Notes under the pieces: model-generated
The model's database searches: none
What the model saw: the letters and a program-made list of their open reading frames with translations, nothing else
What the model was told of the DNA's origin: nothing
Made by a program: the position numbers and the translations under genes
Source: Oscillospiraceae bacterium
GTDB lineage: Bacteria; Bacillota; Clostridia; Oscillospirales; UBA929
Assembly: GCA_031254575.1 (NCBI GenBank)
Contig: JAIRUE010000003.1
Span: 1-43,828 of the forward strand
Length of the DNA stretch: 43,828 nt
Direction of reading: 5' to 3'
In this document: piece after piece, positions 1-8,217 of the stretch
How the letters are laid out: each line of letters starts with the position of its first letter
Position numbering within the stretch: the stretch's first letter is position 1

Positions 1-31
1 GATTGCCAGGGATATTGTAATCGTTGTTCAT
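1..31 (-). CDS. 5' end of an unidentified CDS running off the left edge (MNNDYNIPGN...)
   Basis: Reverse complement reads GGAGG-8 nt-ATG AAC AAC GAT TAC AAT ATC CCT GGC AAT; good SD spacing, open to the window edge. Confidence 0.4.
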   Translation of the reverse strand, partial: MNNDYNIPGN

Positions 32-114
32 GTCCAAAACCTCCGTATTTTTAAGGATTTAGGAATATCAGCCGCGCCGCGCGTTTTCTGTTACTTAAAA
101 TTGGGTCTACTCAA

Positions 115-918
115 ATGGAACAGCGCGGCATCCGCACCGAGCGCGGCGACATGAACCGCGAAATTGAAATCACCAACAAGGAAATCAAACAACTGCGGGC
201 ACGTATCAACCATCTGAATAAATGGATTGCGGAAGAATCCGCGAACGCCAAACCGCCCACCCTTGCCGACGTTATTGACGAGATACTTTCACGGCAGGGG
301 CAATCGGGATTGGCACGGCTCAAAAATGCCGCCGAAGTTTTCGCTTTTCTGCAACGCAACGAGATTTACAGCATGGAGGATTTAGAGAAAAAGGTCAGCA
401 CCATGCGCGGCAAATTCCATTCCGTAAGCGAGGATTTGAAAAAGGTAAATCGCCGGATTGACACGTTGAAAGAGCATATCAAGCACAGCGAGAATTACAA
501 GGAACACCGAACGGTAAAACGGCAGTACGACAAGCTGTATTCCGAATACACAGCCGCCCGGAAAGAAACGGGATTCTTTGCGGAACGGAAAGCGCAAAAG
601 GCGCTTGACGCCGCCAATAATTTTTACGATACGTTCAGCGCCGAATTGATTTTGTTTGACGCCGCCGAAAAATATCTGCGCGGCGTTTTGCAAGGACGGT
701 TCGACCCGAAGAAACTGCCGCCGATTACAATGTGGCGGCAGGAACTCGGCACTAAAACTTCCGAAAAGAACGTGCTGAATCGGGAGTATACCTTGCTCAA
801 AGAAGAAACAGCGAAAGTCGAGAAAATCAAGCGGAGCGTTATGGAAATCCTGCACAGCGATGAGCTGGTGCAAACAACAGAACGAACGACGAAGCGGCCA
901 TATGGAATGGAGTTGTAG
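115..918 (+). pseudogene. C-terminal part of a MobA/MobL (MobQ-type) relaxase, 5'-truncated
   Basis: MEQRGIRTERGDMNREIEITNKEIKQLRARINHL resembles the post-catalytic region of Firmicutes MobA/MobL relaxases. No N-terminal relaxase motifs; the in-frame upstream sequence hits a stop at 52-54. Confidence 0.7.
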
Positions 919-946
919 ATTGCGATGCGGCGGGTAAGCGATTGAC

Positions 947-3070
947 CTACTCGCCGCCTTCTCCTATGCTATACCAACCGTCACCGTCATATGCAATAGG
1001 CAAAACCATCATAGCCAGCTTGTCGGTTTCCCGAATAACAGTCACGGACACGGTATCGCCGATGGTATTGTCGTCTGCTGATTCCCAGTCTGCCGTAAAG
1101 GCAAAGGGCGTCCAATAAACCGGCATATCGTGCGCGACGGTAATATCGCTTCCAAGAGCGGTAACAATGCCCTCGCTCAATGTAAGAAATGAGCCGAAAT
1201 CCGCATAGTAATGCACATCTGTAAATGGCGCGTTATAGGATACGTCAATTCGCATACCCGGTGATGATGACATGACTGTCGTGTACGGGTTGGGAAATGC
1301 GTTTATAGAAATCCCAGACGGCGGCGCGGTTTCTTGCTGTCCTAATTTGTCAAAATATACGTCTTCAAGCCTTACACAATTCCAATAGTTTTCTTCATCT
1401 AATTCTAATGTAAAGCTCCTTGTTAAAATCAACCAACCGTCATATTCGTCTGTGCCTCTGTTTGTGTACAACCCAATATAGTAAATTTCCTGTACCGGCT
1501 TAACCGCAAAAGTAAATTCTGCCGATACTGAATCATCGGAAAAAGCGTGGAGGCTAAAGTCAATCATGTCGTATGCGGTTATCGCGTGATTGTCTGCGTC
1601 CGGCAATTGGAGAAGATAATTTCCATAAATTTCTTTTGCAAAGGTATGCGCCGCGAGTCCCGTGTCCGGCAGATAAAACCTTAAACCGTCAACAGCCCAA
1701 TTATCAAGTTCATCATCTCCGTGCGCCGTATATATTGAATACAAAGACCTAAAGCCTTGTCTTGAACGGTATATGCCAAGATAAGGTTCCTCGATATAGT
1801 CAGTGCCATCCGTATACAGACAAAAGGTTTTAATTTCATTTGCAAGATGCAGGCGCACAACTAAATAATTATCGTCTATGGGCGCATCATGTATAGATTG
1901 CTTTCGTGTTTTTGCCGCGCCGGACAGTACGCTTAGTATAGTGTCTATCTCGCTTCTATCTCTTATCACCGCTTCGCCAATAGGGGCAAACTCATTATAT
2001 TGGTTCATGGAAACAAACGATACATCGTCCGCATTTGGCAGTTCTATCTCAACCCCGTTCGCACGGTTTACCGCGAACCCCACGCTTAACACGGCAACCA
2101 ACGCCACAGCCACAACGATAATCACCCGCGACGACTTTTTGAATTTCAACACGTTTTTCACTCTCTCTTTTACGCCTTGTTCACCAAAAGCAAGCGGAAA
2201 TGATAACTGTTTCCTGTTGCTTGAAAAGCCTAACAGCGCAGACGAATACTCACGCCGTATATCCTCGTTTGAATTACGTAAAACCGCTTCGTCGCAGGAG
2301 CTTTCCATATCGCGGAGCATGAGCGTATAAGCGACCCATACAAGCGGATTGAACCAATGCAGGGCAAGCGCGGCAAAAGCTATGAAGGACACGATATAAT
2401 CACGCCGCTTGATATGTGTGCGTTCGTGTTCAATGATGTGGGCGGTCAGCGCGGTAACCATTCCCGTTGGGATATAAACGCGCGGACGGAGTAGACCAAG
2501 CACAAACGGCGAATCTATCCTGTCGGTTTCGTAAATAATGCCCTCTACGCGCACCGCAAGCGACACGCGCCGTTTCAGTCGGATATACCCGATAATGGCG
2601 TATAAAATCAAAATCGCTGCGCCAAACGGCCAAAGGTAGTTGCCGAGAATCAAATAGGCTTGATAGCCGAACAAATATGCCATAGCCTTTCCGTCGTCGT
2701 CGCGCGATAGATGCTCATAAGGCGTACCGACAAATGAATCGGGGTCAGCGTCAATAATCGCAGGATTTATCTGGACATACATATCGTCGCCCGGCGTTTG
2801 CAACGAATACAGCGCGGCTTCCGCAAAATTAAATTCTTGCCCCGGAAGGATTGCCTGTTGCTCTGAAATAGGTTTCGCGTTAAACGGAATCAAGCTGAAC
2901 GCGCTCTCAGGCTTGAACGGGCATAACAAGTTAAACAGCACGACCGCCCATAACGCGTATGAGATAATCTTCGGGGCGCGGCGGAGCAATAATCGCGCAA
3001 GCAGTACGGCGGCGATGACAAAACTCGCCGTCAGGCTCATATTAAGAACGGTGAGAAAAATTCTGTCCAT
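947..3070 (-). CDS. BlaR1-like M56-family membrane metallopeptidase / antirepressor
   Basis: N-terminal TM segments, HExxH (EHERTHIKRRDY), HWFNPLVWVAY...RDMESSCDEAVL typical of M56; downstream of and overlapping a BlaI-type gene. GTG at 3076 is an alternative start. Confidence 0.85.
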   Translation of the reverse strand: MDRIFLTVLNMSLTASFVIAAVLLARLLLRRAPKIISYALWAVVLFNLLCPFKPESAFSLIPFNAKPISEQQAILPGQEFNFAEAALYSLQTPGDDMYVQINPAIIDADPDSFVGTPYEHLSRDDDGKAMAYLFGYQAYLILGNYLWPFGAAILILYAIIGYIRLKRRVSLAVRVEGIIYETDRIDSPFVLGLLRPRVYIPTGMVTALTAHIIEHERTHIKRRDYIVSFIAFAALALHWFNPLVWVAYTLMLRDMESSCDEAVLRNSNEDIRREYSSALLGFSSNRKQLSFPLAFGEQGVKERVKNVLKFKKSSRVIIVVAVALVAVLSVGFAVNRANGVEIELPNADDVSFVSMNQYNEFAPIGEAVIRDRSEIDTILSVLSGAAKTRKQSIHDAPIDDNYLVVRLHLANEIKTFCLYTDGTDYIEEPYLGIYRSRQGFRSLYSIYTAHGDDELDNWAVDGLRFYLPDTGLAAHTFAKEIYGNYLLQLPDADNHAITAYDMIDFSLHAFSDDSVSAEFTFAVKPVQEIYYIGLYTNRGTDEYDGWLILTRSFTLELDEENYWNCVRLEDVYFDKLGQQETAPPSGISINAFPNPYTTVMSSSPGMRIDVSYNAPFTDVHYYADFGSFLTLSEGIVTALGSDITVAHDMPVYWTPFAFTADWESADDNTIGDTVSVTVIRETDKLAMMVLPIAYDGDGWYSIGEGGE

Positions 3071-3072
3071 AA

Positions 3073-3441
3073 TCACTCAACCTCCGTCGCGGCGTTTATC
3101 ATTTTTTGTATTTCAGCCGCTTCTTCCGGCGTTAGCTTTTTCGTTTTCAGAAACGCCGTTATAAAACTCGGAAGCGAACCGTCAAACGCCCTGTCCACGA
3201 TGGCGGTGCTCTCATAGCCCTGAACATCACCTTTCTTTACAATGGACGTAACAATCGCTTTATCGTTCCGTAAAATCCCGCGCTCACAAAGTTTTCGCAG
3301 AACCGTATAGGTAGTCGCGCGTTTCCATCCAAGCGCGTCCGCGCACAATTCCGTCAGCTTACGGGAATGGACAGGCTCATTTTCCCATACGACGAGCGCG
3401 AATCTGTATTCCGCTTCAAATAGCTTCAAGTCATTTGCCAT
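3073..3441 (-). CDS. BlaI/MecI/CopY-family transcriptional repressor
   Basis: Winged-helix protein with LTELCADALGWKRATTYTVLRKLCERGIL; GGAGGG SD before ATG 3441; adjacent BlaR1-like gene. Confidence 0.88.
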   Translation of the reverse strand: MANDLKLFEAEYRFALVVWENEPVHSRKLTELCADALGWKRATTYTVLRKLCERGILRNDKAIVTSIVKKGDVQGYESTAIVDRAFDGSLPSFITAFLKTKKLTPEEAAEIQKMINAATEVE

Positions 3442-3456
3442 TTCAACGCCCTCCAT

Positions 3457-3498
3457 AGTCGATTACAATAAACTAATATCAGTTTAATCCAATCGACT
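3457..3498. promoter_or_regulatory. 42-bp palindrome, candidate BlaI-type operator
   Basis: AGTCGATTACAATAAACT-AATATC-AGTTTAATCCAATCGACT; 15 of 18 arm positions symmetric; immediately upstream of the BlaI SD. Confidence 0.65.
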
Positions 3499-3530
3499 GC
3501 GTATGTCAAGCGGAATTTTTTTGTGTTTGA

Positions 3531-4400
3531 AATAATTTTCTCAAACCCCTTGACGAAAGTGAAATCCCTGTAACTGCTGATACCAAAGGAAATAATACAG
3601 ATACGATTTGCTACATTGGGGGAATATGCGGTTACAGCGCAGACAATGCCTCGGTCAGTAACTCCTACTGGTCCGCAGACAGCCAACAAACTTTACGCGG
3701 CAGTGAATTGTCAAACGATGAAAAAAAAGGCTTAGGCTATGGCATAGGGCAAGTCACAGCTCTTACCACCGAGCAAATGAAGCAGCAATCCTCATTCTCC
3801 GGCTGGGACTTTGCAAATGTTTGGGGCTTCAAGCCCGGCGTGAACGGCGGCTACCCGGTTTTGCGGGCCTTTCATGACTTCCCATCCTCATGGGCTGAGG
3901 AGCAGGTCAACCAAGCAATCGCGCTTAATCTCGTTCCACTATCCCTGCAAAATAAATACCAGCAAGCCACCACCCGCGCGGAGTTTTGCGCGCTCGCCGT
4001 CGCGCTGATTGAAAAGCTGACGGGCAAAGAAATCACAGAGCGGGAGAGCTTCACCGACACTAGTGACATAAACGTGCAGAAGATAGCCGGGCTGGGCATC
4101 GTCACCGGGCGCGGCGGCGGCGTCTTTGACCCCAACGGCGGCATTTCGCGGCAGGAGGCGGCGGTGATTCTGGAGAAGGCGGCGCGGAAAGGGCTGGGAA
4201 AGGAATTGCCCGCAGGGGAAATCACTTTTAAGGATCTCGGCGGTTCCTACGCTGTGGACGCGATCAAAAAGATGCGCGGGGTATCCCCCGGCATCATGAG
4301 CGGCAAGAGCGCGGATACCTTTGACCCGGACGGGAAATTCACCCGCGAGGAGAGCATTTCGACGATGCTCAAGCTGTGGGACTGGTACGGCAAACCGTAG
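3531..4400 (+). pseudogene. 3' remnant of a GLUG-repeat/SLH-domain surface protein
   Basis: Frame open from 3531 without a start context: ...TICYIGGICGYSADNASVSNSYWSADSQ..., TALTTEQMKQQSSFSGWDFANVWGF..GGYPVLR, then C-terminal SLH-type sequence. Confidence 0.7.
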
Positions 4401-4465
4401 GAAGCCGCCGGCCGGCAAAGGGTTTTTCACGGCAATCCCAAACGGCCAGTCTTTGTAAAAATCCC

Positions 4466-4494
4466 TTGTATTTTGCCGGAAACCCTGCTAAGAT
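4466..4494 (+). promoter_or_regulatory. sigma-A-type promoter
   Basis: TTGTAT-N17-TAAGAT upstream of the CPBP protease. Confidence 0.5.
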
Positions 4495-4618
4495 AGATCC
4501 GGAAACAAAACAGCGGCGGCCAGGGGAGCGCCTTCGCGGGGTTGCCGCAGGTCAGCATCGGCGCGCCCTGTCAGCGTGGCAGGCGTATAGGGCAATCTAT
4601 TTTGCAGGGAGATAACTC

Positions 4619-5423
4619 ATGAGGGTATGGATTTAAATATCCAATACTGTGTGGAATCGTTTCTACCGTAATCATTGACATACTGTTCCTTCTTGCCCAC
4701 CGGCTCATTCCGTCCGAACTCAACGACAATACCTGGCTATTTGTTGACAGCGCGATAAGAATTGTATTCACAGTGCCGTGTCTTTTGCTTTTGGGATTGA
4801 TTATCCAAAGCAACGGGTTCAAATTCGCATTCGTGGCAAAAGGCTTTGCCAAAGGAATACTCGCCTGCTCTGCCATTTTCCTTTTTATGTTGACAATGGT
4901 TTTGAAATTTACAATGATAGCGGAGATAAACACCGCATTTATTCCTAAAATTCCATCAATATTAACACAGCAAATCACGACTGGCCTATTTGAGGAGTCC
5001 CACTTCAGAGGGTTGCTGATCACTGCAATGCTGATTAAATGGAGCGATACTGCAAAACGCCGGGTCGCGGTTGTCCTTTTGTCCGGTATTGTGTTTGGTG
5101 CGGCTCATTTGACGGGGCTTTTGAACGGTAATGATGTAAACACAGTCCTGATAAATGCTTTGGGTACGGGACTGATTGGAATAGGATACGCCGCTGTGTA
5201 TTTGTATTCGGGAAACCTGTTGAGTTGCATGTTCATTCACGCAGTTTACGATATAGCGGCGCATATGTCGGGCGGTTTGATTGCCGCGGTTTGGGGTGGA
5301 ACGCTGTATAATATTCTGCATATGGCTCAACCGGTTTTGCTCTATGCTGTAATTCCGCTGTTCGCTGTTTTAATAAGTGTTAAGTTAAAACCGTTTGGAA
5401 CGGGTTTACGGCAGATTAGCTGA
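4619..5423 (+). CDS. CPBP-family intramembrane metalloprotease, probable frameshift near the start codon
   Basis: FEESHFRGLL and FGAAHL motifs, multiple TM segments. SD AGGGAG + ATG at 4619 is out of frame with the body (frame open from 4623); the ORF track starts at GTG 4773. Confidence 0.75.
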
Positions 5424-5508
5424 TAAGCAGACCTCAATTGCTGCTAAAGTGCGCATCGTCAGCGAGCACGGCGGCAACGCCTAAGCCAATTTTTAACATG
5501 TATAAACA

Positions 5509-5558
5509 GACCCCTCCGACAAATAGTAAGCTAAGCGCTTTCTATTTCAGGAGGGGTC
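5509..5558 (+). promoter_or_regulatory. Long hairpin sequestering the SD of the downstream gene
   Basis: GACCCCTCC(5509-5517)/GGAGGGGTC(5550-5558) perfect 9 bp, plus AAATAG/CTATTT and AAGC/GCTT inner stems. Confidence 0.65.
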
Positions 5559-5562
5559 ACTG

Positions 5563-5799
5563 ATGTCAAACGGCACATTTATCGGTATCGGGCGCAACCC
5601 GGACGGCGTGGATCTCCCGTTGGGCCTTGGGATGCGTCTCGCTCAGGAACCGCGCGCGATGGAGACGTTCGGCGCGCTCGACGAGGCGCAGAGGAACCGC
5701 GTCGTGGACTATATCCAGGCCGCCGTCACCGGCGGAGACGCCAAAGACCGTATTGAAACGGCTGTCTGCTCCCTGCGCGACGGGCACTTGCCGGCATGA
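5563..5799 (+). CDS. Small conserved-looking protein of unknown function (78 aa)
   Basis: GGAGGGGT SD before ATG; overlaps the next ORF by ATGA. Confidence 0.7.
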   Translation: MSNGTFIGIGRNPDGVDLPLGLGMRLAQEPRAMETFGALDEAQRNRVVDYIQAAVTGGDAKDRIETAVCSLRDGHLPA

Positions 5800-6254
5800 A
5801 AAAGGCGTCGCTCTATGCCGCCCAGTTCGCGCTGGGCGGACTGACATACTGCGGCTTTGAGGTCGTTTACCGCGGGTATACGCACCGCTCGATGCTCGCG
5901 GCGGGAGGGCTTTGCTTTGTGCTGCTCTGTCTGCTGGCGCGGTCGCATATCGGGCTTTTCAGCGGCGCGCTTGCCGGAGGGCTTGTGATCACGGCGGTGG
6001 AATTCGTCGCGGGCGCGATCGTCAACCTGTGGCTGGGGCTGGGCGTGTGGGATTATTCCCACAGGCCGTTCAACCTGCTGGGTCAGGTCTGTCTGCGCTT
6101 TTCGCTGATATGGTGTCTGCTGAGCGGGCTGGTCATCCTCTTTGCCCGGATCATCCGGGGCGCGGCGCTGCTTTATTGGGAACGGGCGGTAAAACGCGCC
6201 GTTTCCGCGCAAAGAAGCCCCGTTTCCTCACAAACGGGGCGAAAGCGCATATGA
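5796..6254 (+). CDS. Membrane protein, putative ABC-transporter type IV (CmpB-like) family
   Basis: TM segments and LGVWDYSHRPFNLLGQVCLRFSLIWCLLS resembling the WDYS..PFN..GQICL..S.lW motif of that family. Confidence 0.7.
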   Translation: MKKASLYAAQFALGGLTYCGFEVVYRGYTHRSMLAAGGLCFVLLCLLARSHIGLFSGALAGGLVITAVEFVAGAIVNLWLGLGVWDYSHRPFNLLGQVCLRFSLIWCLLSGLVILFARIIRGAALLYWERAVKRAVSAQRSPVSSQTGRKRI

Positions 6255-6281
6255 TGCGGATAGAAAAGGGGGAATGGAACC

Positions 6282-7247
6282 ATGCCGAAAATAGCCGTTT
6301 TCGCGGGGCACGGCGGGGCGGATTACGGGGCGGTCTCCGGCAGCCTGCGGGAGAAAGACTTCAATCTGGCAATTTCCAACGCGGTGTCGTCCCTGCTGCG
6401 GGGGATGGGATATGAGGTCATCAACAACCGCACGACCGATACGGACAGGAACATCAGCCGGGACGCGGCTCTGGCCAACAATCAGAACGCGGACGCGCTG
6501 GTCGAGATACATATGAACAGCAACGAAGGCACTCCCGGTACCGGCTCCGAGGCGTTTTACAGCGTAAAAGACACCGGTCAGGGGCGCGCCCTTGCCGAGG
6601 CCATCCTCGCCAATTTGGAGGGATTGGGGTTTGTCAACCGGGGGGCCCGCGTCCACCTCAACGCGTCCGGGCAGGACACTTTCGGCATCCTGCGGCTTAC
6701 CGATATGCCCGCCGTACTGCTTGAAACGGCGTTTATCAACAATCCGCAGGACATACAAAGGCTCAATATACAGGCGGTCGCCCAAGCGATCGCCAACGCC
6801 GTGGCGCGCGTATTCCCGGTCACGGCCCCGCCCGTCACACCGCCGCAGGGCGGGAACGCGGTCATCCGCAGTATCCAAAGCACGCTCAATTCCCGTTACG
6901 GTTTCAATCTGGCGGCGGACGGCGCGGCCGGGCCGCTGACGCGGGCCGCGCTGGTCAGGGGGCTGCAAACGGAACTGAACCGGCAATTCGGGCGCAATCT
7001 CGCCACAGACGGCGTTTTCGGCCCGCTCACCCGCGCCGCGACAGTGAACGTGCGTCCCGGCGCGCGCGGAAACATGACCTATATCATCCAGGCCGCCCTG
7101 TTTATCCGCGGATTCACCGACGTGATCCCCGACGGGGTCTTCGGCCCCGTCACCGAGCGGGCCGTGCGCCAGTTTCAGGGCGCGAGCGGCCTCACGGCGG
7201 ACGGTATCGCAGGGCCTAACACACAGAACGCGCTGTTCCGGTGGTGA
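6282..7247 (+). CDS. N-acetylmuramoyl-L-alanine amidase (Amidase_3) with C-terminal peptidoglycan-binding repeats
   Basis: AVFAGHGGADYG, VEIHMNSNEGTPGTGSEAFY, LLETAFINNPQDI; repeated DGxxGPLT / DGIAGPNTQ PG-binding motifs. Confidence 0.9.
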   Translation: MPKIAVFAGHGGADYGAVSGSLREKDFNLAISNAVSSLLRGMGYEVINNRTTDTDRNISRDAALANNQNADALVEIHMNSNEGTPGTGSEAFYSVKDTGQGRALAEAILANLEGLGFVNRGARVHLNASGQDTFGILRLTDMPAVLLETAFINNPQDIQRLNIQAVAQAIANAVARVFPVTAPPVTPPQGGNAVIRSIQSTLNSRYGFNLAADGAAGPLTRAALVRGLQTELNRQFGRNLATDGVFGPLTRAATVNVRPGARGNMTYIIQAALFIRGFTDVIPDGVFGPVTERAVRQFQGASGLTADGIAGPNTQNALFRW

Positions 7248-7254
7248 CGCGGCG

Positions 7255-8115
7255 CTATTCGGCGACCGCCTCCGGCGCCGCTTCCGCCCCCCCGGTCTCC
7301 CCGCCTCCGGAGGAAACCGTACCGGTTCCGGCTTCCGGCGCTATGGCTTCCGCCGCCGCCGGAGCCGGAGCGGTCGCCGCCGCCATAGCGTCGGCCAGCG
7401 CCAGCATCTTCGCCTCAAGCGCGGCGGGAGAAAGCGCCCCGGGCAATCTTGGGCCGTTATCGTCCCGGAAATACGCGTCGCGCAGATAGCCTTTTTCGCG
7501 CTTTTTGCGCTCGGCCATTTTCCGGTACAGGTCGGCCTTAATTTCCTTTACGCGAAACTCCTGCCGCTGTTTTTCGGCGCGTTTTTGCTTCGCGCGCAGG
7601 CCGTCCTCCTTATTCAGATCGGCGATTTTGCGCTGGGCGCGCCGGATGAGCTTGTTAAGCCGCTTGATGGCGGCGAGGGCTTTCCTGAGCGTCGCCGGAT
7701 TGCCGCCCATCATTTCCATGCGCCACTCGCCAAGGCTTTGATACGCCTCCGACAGAATCATGCGCACCTCATCCTGCTTGTTGGCGTTGACCAGCCTCTG
7801 CGTCAGGCGGCCCGAATTGTCTATGGGGCCGGGTTTGCCCTTCACCGCGCCGCCGTCTTTGGCCTTGGCCGCTTCAAACGGCTTCTTGCCCAAATCCCAC
7901 GGGTTTGCGGCGGGTTCGTCCTCCTTTGTCTGGCCGGTCCAAAACGCATCCTCGCCGGACAGGTCGAGCATGGCGGCCATGTCCATAAGCAGGTCGTTTA
8001 CGTCCTGTTCTTTCCGCGCAAGCCCCGAGCAATCGGACTCCGCCTTCCGGGGTTTCCTATTTTCGTTTACGGCGGCTGCCGCCGCCGGCTTTACGGTAGT
8101 CGCGTTTACAATCAT
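7255..8115 (-). CDS. Hypothetical Lys/Arg-rich protein with low-complexity Ala-rich C-terminus
   Basis: Long ORF with AAAGGA SD before ATG 8115 (MIVNATTVKPAAAA...); convergent with the amidase gene. Confidence 0.65.
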   Translation of the reverse strand: MIVNATTVKPAAAAAVNENRKPRKAESDCSGLARKEQDVNDLLMDMAAMLDLSGEDAFWTGQTKEDEPAANPWDLGKKPFEAAKAKDGGAVKGKPGPIDNSGRLTQRLVNANKQDEVRMILSEAYQSLGEWRMEMMGGNPATLRKALAAIKRLNKLIRRAQRKIADLNKEDGLRAKQKRAEKQRQEFRVKEIKADLYRKMAERKKREKGYLRDAYFRDDNGPRLPGALSPAALEAKMLALADAMAAATAPAPAAAEAIAPEAGTGTVSSGGGETGGAEAAPEAVAE

Positions 8116-8217
8116 GCCGCCCGCATCCTTTCGACCGTTCCCTCCCATCCGTGGGAGGGGATTTTCCAAATATTATATCGAACAAAACCGTGGAAGATTA
8201 AGCGTTATGACAAAATC

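Noticed and set aside
3426-3689. 87-aa minus-strand ORF upstream of BlaI
   Set aside because: Antisense to the truncated SLH gene, spans the operator, no SD; the BlaI start at 3441 is better supported
5426-5484. Short frame ending ...SIAAKVRIVSEHGGNA*
   Set aside because: Could be a gene remnant, but it is too short and I recognise no family
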